Counted from the stretch's first letter, positions 34,330 to 41,654 are shown. The stretch is DNA of 64,000 nt from Paenibacillus segetis (GCF_014639155.1 NZ_BMFT01000001.1:1364001-1428000); one strand, 5' to 3'. The notes: generated by a model not told the origin, from the letters alone. Numbers and translations are program-made.

Positions 34330-35575
34330 TTTTCATCCCTACTTCTTCATTAAATAGTGTTAACTGCTTAGGTGAATCCGTCGAGTTTTTCTGAATGATG
34401 TTGGAAGTCTCAAGCTTTGAAATTAACTCATCTATTTTTGAAAATTTTTCTGCACCTTCCTTGACGATATACTTATGTGGCCACTTTAACTTGTTATTTT
34501 CGAAGGCGCTTTGAGGGATAAAGACTAGTCGATTTTGTTTTAAAGCATAGTCAGCTTGTATTAATGCCCCACTAGTTTCACCAGCTTCAATTATTACTGT
34601 TGCAAGGCTGATTCCACTCATAATGCTATTTCTGAGTGGGAAGTTCCAACGTTGAACAGGAGTGGATGGAGCAAATTGTGATATAACTAGTCCTTTTTCT
34701 GCAATCGAATCTTGCAGTTTTGAATTTTCACTTGGATATTTTTTTGTTAGTGGAGTACCAATAACAGCAATTGTAGGATTATTATTTTCGAGAGCTGCTT
34801 CATGCGCACAACGATCAATACCTTTAGCAAGACCTGAAGCAACGACAATTCTATATTTTCCAAGAGTTGCAGACAGTTTTCTAGCTCTTTTTTCTCCTTC
34901 TTCTGAGGGATGTCTTGATCCGACAACAGCAACGGTATCATACATGAGTAAATTTGGATTTCCTCTCATGAATAAAAATGGAGGAGCTTGTTCAGTTTTT
35001 TCTAATATTTTTGGATATAAATCTTGCCCTAACTTAACAACAAAATCAGTAGGGGAAAGTTGTTCGAATCCTTTGTATGTTGTTTTATATGCTTGCAATA
35101 AAGTTTCAGACGGGAGACTCATTTGTTCTGAGATTAATCTTATATTATTGGGTAATGGTTCTTGTACGTTTAACAATGTAGCAAGGTGTTCGAAAAAAGG
35201 TTTTGCTTTCTTCATTGAGTTCTTCATTAATGATTGAATAGCAAAATAATTGATTGCTTCAGTAATGATATTACGATCATTTCCAAAGAGTATTTGATTG
35301 TCGATGTTGTTAACTATATTAGTTTTTAGTTGAGGTTTACTAGTAGACTTTTCCTCAAACATTGAAAGTTCTTTTACTCTTTCTTCTAAATCACTTTTTA
35401 AAAAGAGTGAACCCGCCTTTGCACTTTTGATAGGTGAAAGTTTTCCAGTTTGAACAAGCTGATTTAATCTTTGATTTGAAATATTCAGGAATTTAGCAGC
35501 TTCACTAGTAAAAAAAATTTCTTCAGAAATGAATTTTTTTACTTCTTCCATTCCTTCAAGTTTCACTGTGGACAC
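34310..35575 (-). CDS. DprA/Smf-like SLOG protein with N-terminal excisionase-type HTH (candidate defence component)
   Basis: 421 residues. An N-terminal MerR/excisionase-like helix-turn-helix (FFTSEAAKFLNISNQRLNQLVQTGKL, about 21-47) reads as an operator or DNA reader. The C-terminal DprA Rossmann domain shows VVGSRHPSEEG, VASGLAKGIDRCAHEAA and the EAGETSGALIQADYALKQNR region (about 215-375), as in true DprA. It lacks the usual DprA C-terminal winged helix. The host dprA is separately present at 44,114, so this is not the competence gene. It is first in a two-gene operon with the PRTase protein. Inferred role: nucleotide- or ssDNA-sensing partner of the PRTase. Confidence 0.8.
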   Translation of the reverse strand: MSTVKLEGMEEVKKFISEEIFFTSEAAKFLNISNQRLNQLVQTGKLSPIKSAKAGSLFLKSDLEERVKELSMFEEKSTSKPQLKTNIVNNIDNQILFGNDRNIITEAINYFAIQSLMKNSMKKAKPFFEHLATLLNVQEPLPNNIRLISEQMSLPSETLLQAYKTTYKGFEQLSPTDFVVKLGQDLYPKILEKTEQAPPFLFMRGNPNLLMYDTVAVVGSRHPSEEGEKRARKLSATLGKYRIVVASGLAKGIDRCAHEAALENNNPTIAVIGTPLTKKYPSENSKLQDSIAEKGLVISQFAPSTPVQRWNFPLRNSIMSGISLATVIIEAGETSGALIQADYALKQNRLVFIPQSAFENNKLKWPHKYIVKEGAEKFSKIDELISKLETSNIIQKNSTDSPKQLTLFNEEVGMKNVGGSE

Positions 35576-35677
35576 CTCACATTGAACAAGGTTTTTCTCT
35601 ATCTTAACCTAAGAGTTGACGATCATCAATAGTTAGTTTCAATATATCCTCTTTTTTTGAATCTATACTAAGGACTA

Positions 35678-35827
35678 TTACCCAAAAAGTATATTTTTTT
35701 GATTCTTTATAGAAATTATCCTCGTTACAGGCTTAATCTCCTCGTGAGGTATCCACAATGAATCCTTGGCTGTTTCTTCAGAGTTATTAACATGTTGTCG
35801 ATTGTAAACAGTTCCTAAAGATCTCAT
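35678..35827 (-). pseudogene. Relic of a paralogue of the 72-aa protein at 37,569
   Basis: The minus-strand frame includes SLWIPHEEIKPVTRIISIKN, clearly related to IIWIPVSEIEHVTRIIPFKN at the end of the 37,569-37,787 protein. The upstream part does not match and no ribosome binding site is present, so only the 3' end survives. It suggests an old duplication or recombination that built this cargo block. Confidence 0.6.
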
Positions 35828-35860
35828 TTACTTCATTATCAGAAAACTCCAGTTGCAAAT

Positions 35861-35890
35861 AAAAAGGAACCTTCTAACCTGCTCCTTTTT
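35861..35890. terminator. Bidirectional hairpin terminator
   Basis: AAAAAGGAAC and GCTCCTTTTT pair with one mismatch; T runs on both sides. It ends the minus-strand gene at 35,893. Confidence 0.65.
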
Positions 35891-35892
35891 AT

Positions 35893-36390
35893 TTAAAGAT
35901 CTACTTCTTCTCCAGTCGAGATATCCATCTTAGTTATTTTCCCACTTGATTTATTAACGTAAAACCAGCCATAGGTTGCAATATGATCTTCAAAATCTTC
36001 GTATACCCGAATGACATATTTCTTTTCATCACTACCATCGAACATAAAGTGTAATTTATACTTATCAGCATCCTTTTTAATTTTGCTATAAAGAATATTC
36101 ATTGCCTGTTCTTCTGTTAATTCAATTTTAGGTTTTTTTCCTATGTATATATTTTCCTTGACGATACTGGTTTCTTTTCCTATTAATTTTCCAACACTAT
36201 TAATAGGGATATAGGTTGTGTTTTTATAAACGATTGTTTCAATTGATGATTTTTTTATTCCATCAAAATAGACTACCATTTTTTTGAATATGACAGTTAT
36301 ATTTGTTCCATTTGCTGCCATGACAGATGTACCAGTTAACAATGAACCGATTATGATTCCGAGCATTAACCCCTTCAGTTTGTCCTTCAT
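35893..36390 (-). CDS. Secreted protein with copper-amine-oxidase-type stalk domain
   Basis: 165 residues. Signal peptide with hydrophobic core GLMLGIIIGSLLTGTSVMA (cleavage near 26). Stalk-like segment IVYKNTTYIPINSVGKLIGKE (about 54-75). The C-terminal half (ELTEEQAMNILYSKIKK to YGWFYVNKSSGKITKMD) resembles a PepSY-like fold. It sits 30 bases downstream of the metallo-beta-lactamase gene on the same strand and may be co-expressed. Likely surface-located; function unknown. Confidence 0.7.
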   Translation of the reverse strand: MKDKLKGLMLGIIIGSLLTGTSVMAANGTNITVIFKKMVVYFDGIKKSSIETIVYKNTTYIPINSVGKLIGKETSIVKENIYIGKKPKIELTEEQAMNILYSKIKKDADKYKLHFMFDGSDEKKYVIRVYEDFEDHIATYGWFYVNKSSGKITKMDISTGEEVDL

Positions 36391-36419
36391 TAGTATGTCT
36401 CCTTAAAATTAATATTTTA

Positions 36420-37475
36420 TCATTTCTTAGTTGTAACAAAAGTGATTTTACTGCCATCACTGATAGCTGTTATAGTTCCTTGTTTATCAGTTCGATAAGT
36501 CACTGCATTTACATTATTTAATCGTCCAAGTATGCCAGAGTCTGGATGACCGTAACTGTTTTTACCCACGCTAATAATTGCATAATTTGGTTTTACGGCA
36601 TCTATAAATGCTTTACTTGTAGAAGTTTTTGAACCATGATGACCAACTTTTAACACATCAGCCTTCAGATCAACTCCATCTGCGAGCATGTCATTCTCAG
36701 ATTTTGACTCAGCATCACCAGTGAAGAGGAAAGAAGTATCTTTATAAGTAATTTTTAAAACTGCACTCCAAGCGTTTAGATCATCTGCATAATCATTTAC
36801 GGGTGCCAAAAAACTGGCATCGACCCCATCTATAGTTAATGAGACTCCGGCCTTTGCCGTTTTGATAGTACGTCCTTCGGTTTTTACTGCGGTCAGAAAA
36901 TCCTTAAAGGTGTCTGTTGTATGTGAAACCTTAGGGGCATAAATTACTTGAACATCAAAGGCTTTGAGTGCATCGTCCAATCCGCCGATGTGGTCAGCAT
37001 CAGGATGTGTAGCGATCATAACATCAAGTTTTTTTACACCAAGACCCTTTAAGTACTTAACAACATTTTTCCCTTGATTATTGTTACCACCATCGATAAG
37101 TATGTATTGTCCTTTTGGGGTGCGGATTAGAGTTGAATCCCCTTGAGCTACATCTAAATAATAAACTTGTAGAGTGCCAGCTGGTTGCAATTTAGGAAGA
37201 ACTAACCCTGTTGGAGATGTGATGGACTTCTCTGTTTTGGTATCTTTTTTAGTTTTTTCTTTAACAGTAGTTTTTATTGTTTCCTTCTTAATGCTTCCAT
37301 CTGAGTTATGGTAGTGGTATTCTCCGGTTTTAAGTCCCCATTTTGCACAATTTGTTCGGCATGTATGTCCTCCATTTGCATCTGTTCTTCCAGGGTGAGC
37401 ATTGGCTAATTCCAAGGGGATGAGTGAACAGAGCAGAATAAAGACTGCAAATAAAGAAATAAGTTTATTTTTCAT
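36420..37475 (-). CDS. Secreted ComEC/Rec2-type metallo-beta-lactamase with YHYH domain
   Basis: 351 residues. Signal peptide (about 1-27, ending ELANA). A YHYH-type module follows (HPGRTDANGGHTCRTNC to YHYHNSDG). A linker leads to a metallo-beta-lactamase domain (about 100-345) with the ligand motif THPDADHIGG, then LFTGDAES and a distal VGHHGSKTSTS. This is the extracellular nuclease-like domain of ComEC, here without membrane channel. Known family members hydrolyse phosphodiesters. On a prophage it could degrade DNA or nucleotides outside the cell; that is inference. ATG behind GGAGG. Confidence 0.85.
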   Translation of the reverse strand: MKNKLISLFAVFILLCSLIPLELANAHPGRTDANGGHTCRTNCAKWGLKTGEYHYHNSDGSIKKETIKTTVKEKTKKDTKTEKSITSPTGLVLPKLQPAGTLQVYYLDVAQGDSTLIRTPKGQYILIDGGNNNQGKNVVKYLKGLGVKKLDVMIATHPDADHIGGLDDALKAFDVQVIYAPKVSHTTDTFKDFLTAVKTEGRTIKTAKAGVSLTIDGVDASFLAPVNDYADDLNAWSAVLKITYKDTSFLFTGDAESKSENDMLADGVDLKADVLKVGHHGSKTSTSKAFIDAVKPNYAIISVGKNSYGHPDSGILGRLNNVNAVTYRTDKQGTITAISDGSKITFVTTKK

Positions 37476-37568
37476 ATCAAACCTCCATTACTTTTGATTT
37501 AAGTCTATCAAAGGCAGGAATTTGTTTCCATAGGTTTCATATTTTCATAGGTTTCATATTTTTTCTTA

Positions 37569-37787
37569 TTAATTTTTAAAAGGAATTATCCTTGTTACAT
37601 GCTCAATCTCAGAAACTGGTATCCATATAATACCTTCATTTGTCTTTATCTGTACTCTCTTCGGATCGGTTCCCCAATTTGGTCGGCCTAAAATAATTTC
37701 TCCATCCATAATGGTTAAGACAACATCATGACCTAATTTTTCAGCTAGTTTTAGTTCGCGTAGCATATCCACTGGAATCACCTTCAA
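37569..37787 (-). CDS. Small SH3/Sm-like barrel protein (72 aa)
   Basis: ATG start with a nearby AAGGTGA. Residues 20-70 alternate strands and turns (DVVLTIMDGEIILGRP, WIPVSEIEHVTRII), suggesting a small beta barrel, perhaps regulatory or RNA/protein binding (YolD-like in style). A degenerate relative lies at 35,678-35,827. Function unknown. Confidence 0.6.
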   Translation of the reverse strand: MKVIPVDMLRELKLAEKLGHDVVLTIMDGEIILGRPNWGTDPKRVQIKTNEGIIWIPVSEIEHVTRIIPFKN

Positions 37788-37825
37788 TTATTTCTGAAGG
37801 AGCCGCTTTCGCGACTCCCTCTTGA

Positions 37826-37990
37826 TTATCTGCCAGTTTTCTGTAGTTGATAATATTCGTTTATTGCTTTATCTAACTTCTCACTTAACTTTATGATTTC
37901 TTTATCAACTAGTTTTTTGTACGTGTATAATTGGTTCAACTCCAAGCGGAGTTCTTCAATTATGTTGTAAAGATCACACAAATCGAACAT
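37826..37990 (-). CDS. Spo0E-family aspartyl-phosphate phosphatase
   Basis: 54 residues from ATG 37,990, or from a TTG nine bases further in that is better spaced from AGGAG. The sequence has the Spo0E pattern: IIEELRLELNQLY helix, turn, then IIKLSEKLDKAINEYY, where LSEKLD stands for the SQELD catalytic signature. Spo0E proteins dephosphorylate Spo0A~P and delay sporulation. The SQELD aspartate is kept, while Q is E. A prophage copy would keep its host growing or motile. Length is normal for small Spo0E-like proteins. Confidence 0.75.
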   Translation of the reverse strand: MFDLCDLYNIIEELRLELNQLYTYKKLVDKEIIKLSEKLDKAINEYYQLQKTGR

Positions 37991-38163
37991 CTCCTAATAT
38001 TAAAATATCTATATTAGACGTTCGCTGTGCACTTGCGTCCGTGTGCGCGGATCTCACCATAGTACTGTCCGCACCAGGACTAAAGTGATAATATATAATT
38101 CGATAAAAAACTACTTAATACCTCCTAAATAGATAAATTATGTAAAATTATGCTGTGATTTGT

Positions 38164-38194
38164 GAACAAAAAAAGGAGCCGTATACACGGCCCC
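38164..38194 (-). terminator. Terminator of the secreted-protein gene
   Basis: On the minus strand GCCGT-GTAT-ACGGC is followed by TCC and seven T, ten bases after the stop at 38,205. Confidence 0.75.
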
Positions 38195-38204
38195 ATGATT
38201 ATTG

Positions 38205-38993
38205 TTATTTACTTAGAGTATATTCATCTACTTCAAAACTCAGGATGTTTTTAAATATTACGTAGTCAACTCTCTTTGTGAATGGCCCTTTGTTGTTAGT
38301 CTGCTTATCTATACCATATTTAGCTGGTCCTGAACCGTTTTCCTTTGAATCATACCAGTTCAAGAATGAATTAACTTCACTTATTGAAAGATCGAATTCT
38401 TTCTCCAAACCAGTAGTCATTGTAACCGTTAGAATTGCACGATCTCCTGAAGGTTCTGGAGTAGGAGTGGGTTCAGGTGTTGGAGTCGGTGTTGGAGTCG
38501 GCGTTGGCGTTGGCGTTGGTTCAGGATTATTAGGATCAATTGATAACATATCAATTTCATAAATATCAACATCCTGATTCCCTGTAGGTGAAAGTGTTAA
38601 GTATTGCCACACACCTGCAGTAATTGTTGTAGCTGTCCCATCGGGTATTGTGTAATGATAACTTACGTCAGTCCCACCAATATAAGATTTGTCAGATTTA
38701 TATAAATTTACTCTGAGTTTATTTGAGGAAGCTTTGATACGTAATGTATTGACTGAATATCCTTGACCAAGATCAATTACTAAAACGTTCCCTTTATGGA
38801 GAGTGTAAAATGTTGTTTCGTCGTTGTCAGTTGCAAGTGATGTCTCTTCAATTGTTGGGCCTCCAAAAGTAGATGATATTGTCGCTATTTTTCCATTAGC
38901 GTAGCCCCCAGTATACGCATTAGCAGACATCAATGGAATTATTAAGGCCATAAGTAAAGCTAAACACAAAAATAAACTAATTTTTTTCTTCAT
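38205..38993 (-). CDS. Secreted two-domain protein with Thr-Pro repeat linker
   Basis: 262 residues. Signal peptide ending near SANA (26). An N-terminal discoidin/galactose-binding-like beta domain (about 30-155: [32 protein letters not shown]). A (Thr-Pro)n linker with glutamates (about 158-182). A C-terminal 75-residue domain ([17 protein letters not shown] to [11 protein letters not shown]). The ATG has GGAGAG upstream. The design matches secreted binding proteins that bridge wall or carbohydrate to another partner. Own promoter region and terminator, so an independent cargo gene. Confidence 0.8.
   Translation of the reverse strand: MKKKISLFLCLALLMALIIPLMSANAYTGGYANGKIATISSTFGGPTIEETSLATDNDETTFYTLHKGNVLVIDLGQGYSVNTLRIKASSNKLRVNLYKSDKSYIGGTDVSYHYTIPDGTATTITAGVWQYLTLSPTGNQDVDIYEIDMLSIDPNNPEPTPTPTPTPTPTPTPEPTPTPEPSGDRAILTVTMTTGLEKEFDLSISEVNSFLNWYDSKENGSGPAKYGIDKQTNNKGPFTKRVDYVIFKNILSFEVDEYTLSK
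38412..38530. repeat. Low-complexity hexamer tract encoding the Thr-Pro linker
   Basis: Tandem GTTGGAGTCG/GGCGTTGGCGTTG-type hexamers within the secreted-protein gene. Such tracts change length easily, so linker length may vary among strains. Confidence 0.6.
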
Positions 38994-39155
38994 ATGTATT
39001 CTCTCCTTTAATAGTTATTTGCACAACTTACGTTACTTACTTTCGTGATCCATGTCTAAACATATTTGTCTATATCTGCAAATTAGTGTTTTACTTTCAT
39101 AAATCGCCACAAAAAGACCAATGAGACATTACGTCAGAGTGATCTTTTTTTTCCA

Positions 39156-39185
39156 TTGCATAAAGGATATAAAACATCATATAAT
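39156..39185 (+). promoter_or_regulatory. SigA-type promoter
   Basis: TTGCAT, an 18-base spacer, then a perfect TATAAT at 39,180-39,185, upstream of the 39,224 gene. Confidence 0.7.
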
Positions 39186-39186
39186 A

Positions 39187-39200
39187 CAAACAAACGTTCG
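39187..39200. promoter_or_regulatory. LexA (SOS)-box-like operator
   Basis: CAAACAAACGTTCG; on the other strand CGAACGTTTGTTTG. This matches the Gram-positive box CGAAC-N4-GTTCG with one change per half at most. It lies one base after the -10, where binding would block transcription. Confidence 0.55.
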
Positions 39201-39223
39201 TGTTATTTAGAGGTGATGAAAGT

Positions 39224-39505
39224 ATGTTATCTGATCTAGAAAGAAAACTACTGCGTATCTTGTATAATTTTTCTTTGAAACAACGAAGGATGCCAAACAA
39301 TACTGAATTAGTCCGATTAACCGGCCGAAGCCAGGCGGAAATTATGAAGGGACTCAGAGGACTAGTAGAGCAGAGTTATATCTTTTGGCCTGACAATCCA
39401 GACTTATCAACCATAGTAATCCTGGAAGCTTGGGATCGGGATGCGCCATTAGAAACCTCGAAATCAAATGGGTCATCTTATTTAGATTACATTACGAGAT
39501 ATTAA
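39224..39505 (+). CDS. LexA-type winged-helix DNA-binding protein, no protease domain
   Basis: 93 residues from ATG 39,224 behind GAGGTGATG; an upstream in-frame start lacks a site. The N-terminal 65 residues (LERKLLRILYNFSLKQRRMPNNTELVRLTGRSQAEIMKGLRGLVEQSYIFW) form a winged helix like the LexA DNA-binding domain. There is no Ser-Lys autoprotease, so it would not self-cleave. It lies downstream of an SOS-box-like operator and convergent to the XRE gene. Inferred role: part of the induction switch or a competitor for LexA sites. Confidence 0.65.
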   Translation: MLSDLERKLLRILYNFSLKQRRMPNNTELVRLTGRSQAEIMKGLRGLVEQSYIFWPDNPDLSTIVILEAWDRDAPLETSKSNGSSYLDYITRY

Positions 39506-39508
39506 CAA

Positions 39509-39537
39509 GAGCCCCGGTTTATTTTGGGGCTTTGTCC
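39509..39537. terminator. Bidirectional terminator between winged-helix and XRE genes
   Basis: AGCCCC and GGGGCT arms with a GGTTTATTTT loop; T-rich flanks on both sides. Confidence 0.7.
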
Positions 39538-39992
39538 TTGTAGGTAATGCTTATAAAATTATTTACTTCATTAATTGATTTGCTTGATGGCACTTGTCTA
39601 TCTGTTTCCCAATTATTTATTGATTTTATATCAACTTCAAATTTCTCTGCAGCTTCAGTTACTAATAAGCCATGGTAAAAACGCGCCTTTCTTATTTTTT
39701 GCCCAAGTGTATCTGCAGGCATCTCCTCAAAAGTTCCTAAATAATAAATGGGTCTATCTAATATTTCAGCAAGCTTTCTTAAATTGGGAAGGGAAGGTTG
39801 AACAACATCTCGTTCAATATTGCCTATGGTATTAACACTGACACCTATAAGCAAAGCTAATTCCTTAATAGTAAGATCTTTAAGTTGTCGAACATATCGG
39901 ATACGAGAACCAGAAGAAACGAGTGGTTCGACTAGGTGTTTTATGTTAGAAAATTTTTTCCTTCTTATTATATAGTTGCCCGAGTTGTTATC
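39519..39992 (-). CDS. Double XRE-type repressor-like frame lacking a normal start codon at attR
   Basis: Read leftward, the open frame carries two helix-turn-helix units. The first is [20 protein letters not shown] then [24 protein letters not shown]. The second is [13 protein letters not shown] then [21 protein letters not shown]. No ATG, GTG or TTG precedes the first unit before the comM junction; the only TTG (39,854) is inside it, though AAGGAA lies before it. The upstream frame closes at a stop in comM (40,008-40,010). It is downstream of the comM promoter on the same strand. Either the start lies across attP in the excised circle, or a rare start is used, or the gene is broken. Confidence 0.6.
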   Translation of the reverse strand, partial: DNNSGNYIIRRKKFSNIKHLVEPLVSSGSRIRYVRQLKDLTIKELALLIGVSVNTIGNIERDVVQPSLPNLRKLAEILDRPIYYLGTFEEMPADTLGQKIRKARFYHGLLVTEAAEKFEVDIKSINNWETDRQVPSSKSINEVNNFISITYKDKAPK

Positions 39993-39996
39993 CGCA
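39988..39996. other. attR junction between prophage and comM
   Basis: On the minus strand comM reads ...CCG TGC GGA and then TAA. The expected continuation of ComM after NPCPCG is lost from this point, and the sequence to the left belongs to the phage. The exact core cannot be set without attL or an empty site. Confidence 0.75.
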
Positions 39997-41100
39997 CGGA
40001 CAAGGATTTAGCGAACCGGCAAGCAGAAAATGAGCAGGAAAAGTAAATGCCGCTCGTGAACGACTGATCGTCACCTTATGCTCCTCTAGTGGTTGTCTGA
40101 GAACTTCGAGTACGTTGCGAGAGAACTCAGGCAACTCATCGAGGAATAACACACCTAAATGGGCGAGGCTGACTTCACCTGGTTTAGGGATGCCACCACC
40201 GCCAATCAACCCACCTGCGGAGATTGTATGATGTGGAGAACGAAAAGGGCGACGCTTGATCAAGCCAGTCTCTGAACCTTTAAATTTACCTGCAGAGCTA
40301 TAAATCTTCGTAACCTCAAGAGACTCCTCTTGTGATAGTGGAGGGAGGATAGATGGCAGCCTGCGGATTAACATTGTTTTTCCTGTGCCAGGGGGACCGA
40401 TGAGCATGATGTTATGCATTCCAGCTGCTGCGATGGTTAAGGCCCGTTTGACATGACGTTGTCCTAGAACATCACTGTAGTCCTCTATGGGTTCATGTGG
40501 ATAATTAGAGGCTTGGGTTTGTTTTGTTGGCTTTTTTTCCAAATGTTCTAGAGAAGTGAGCACCAGTGGTGTCTCTTTGTCCTGTGTTGCTTTATTTGTT
40601 TGAAAAGGGGAAAGATCATGCAAGTGCTTCAGACCATATACTTTAATACCCTCTAAAAGTAAGGCTTCTTCAGTATTGTCTGCTGGAAGAAGTACGGCGT
40701 TAAACCCTTGGCGGAGAGCATGATCCACCATGGACAATACTCCGCGAACTGGTCGTAAGGCTCCATCTAGAGATAGTTCACCAATAATAAGGAGACGCTC
40801 ACCAGGTGGTAGTATGATTTGATCACTGGCTGCAAGAATACCAAGTGCAATAGCCAAATCGAAGGCAGAGCCTTCTTTGCGAAGATCCGCAGGTGCCAGA
40901 TTGATGGTTATACGCTGTAGCGGGAAAGTGTAACCGCAATTTTTGATCGCTGCTCGGACTCGATCTACCGCTTCTCTTATCGCTGAATCGGGTAAGCCCA
41001 CGATATTCGTTTGGGGGATCCCGTTCGATAAATCGACTTCCACCTCGATAATTACACCATCAATACCATATAAACATGCGCTGAATAATTTTCCATACAT
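39988..41100 (-). pseudogene. comM: comM (yifB) 5' fragment, truncated by the prophage
   Basis: Start ATG 41,100 nine bases after GGGGTG (an earlier in-frame ATG is less likely). The 370 residues hold the N-terminal ChlI/Lon-like domain and the start of the AAA+ domain with Walker A GPPGTGKT and Walker [13 protein letters not shown]. The frame ends right after [10 protein letters not shown]. Intact ComM/YifB proteins are about 500 residues, so the sensor regions and the Mg-chelatase C-terminal domain are missing. ComM is a branch-migration helicase used in natural transformation. The missing 3' part should lie at the prophage left end. Confidence 0.93.
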
Positions 41101-41654
41101 AACAAAAAACACCCCTTATCCGTTTATTCTCATCGTGAAATAGAGCTCACTAAGTGAGAGTTACAGAGGTGCTTCCTCGTTTTCGTATTGTCTTTGACCG
41201 TATTCTAGGATTTTGTCTATGAAAAGTCAAGTAACTGTATCTTTAAATTAACTGAAAAGATTTTGCAAGAGAAAAGTTCACAATATTGAAATTCGTCATA
41301 ATGAGACAAATTATGCAGGATTGATCTCAAATAGAGATATTTTTTTGGAATATTATAGGGGTGGATTATTTTGCGATTATATCCAACCGTTTGGTACTTA
41401 AGGGGATATGAGTAGATGATAAAATTTTACTCTCTAGTAACTATTCCATACGATGGAATGAATTGATCTCAAAATTAGATGAGAATGATATAAAAAAGTT
41501 GTGTATAAATCATGAACTTTTTAAGGAAAGCGTTTTAAAAACGTGATACAATGATCTGGGTTTCAACTATTCATCCGTAAAATTGTGTGTTCAATAAGTC
41601 AAATTGACTTTTGAACAACCTCTAAAACCGCCTGTTGATAGGAGGATTATAATC
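41101..41654. promoter_or_regulatory. Divergent comM-sucC control region
   Basis: Holds promoters for leftward comM and rightward sucC. An extended -10 (TGATACAAT, 41,544-41,552) precedes sucC. A cre-like site GGAAAGCGTTTTAA (41,525-41,538) lies just upstream, suggesting possible CcpA control. A short inverted repeat follows at 41,589. No gene is supported. Confidence 0.5.
41589..41616. repeat. Inverted repeat family, copy A (short form)
   Basis: GTTCAATAAGTC and GACTTTTGAAC arms almost touch, forming one hairpin. The same outer arms bound the longer copies at 42,816, 48,779 and 51,027. Confidence 0.65.

Larger units (their letters stand above)
35576..35892. other. Gap upstream of the DprA-like operon
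   Basis: Holds the probable promoter of the leftward DprA-like/PRTase operon in AT-rich sequence (no clear -35/-10 pair chosen), a gene relic at 35,678-35,827 and a hairpin at 35,861-35,890. No intact gene is supported. Confidence 0.5.
1..39990. mobile_element. Siphovirus-type prophage, right-hand part, integrated in comM
   Basis: Seen: a continuous late phage gene order (terminase, portal, head, tail, lysis) with accessory blocks at both ends, stopping at about 39,990 where the host comM gene begins abruptly in mid-frame. The left end, integrase, replication genes and most regulators are outside the window. Known of such phages: HK97-fold, long-tailed temperate phages of Bacillales share this layout. 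Inferred: the element is probably complete, since every head, tail and lysis gene is intact, but induction cannot be judged without the left end. Serine-integrase phages often target protein-coding genes, so that integrase type is a reasonable guess. Confidence 0.95.

Noticed and set aside
34662..35237. 191-codon plus-strand frame opposite the DprA-like gene
   Set aside because: It is a shadow of the DprA-like coding frame with no start signal or recognisable protein.
34310..35575. Treating the prophage DprA-like gene as a second competence dprA
   Set aside because: It has an added N-terminal helix-turn-helix, lacks the DprA C-terminal winged helix and is coupled to a PRTase gene, so a different role is more likely.
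38278..38562. Plus-strand frame with Gly-Val repeats opposite the Thr-Pro linker
   Set aside because: The repeat is the antisense reading of the linker; there is no ribosome binding site.
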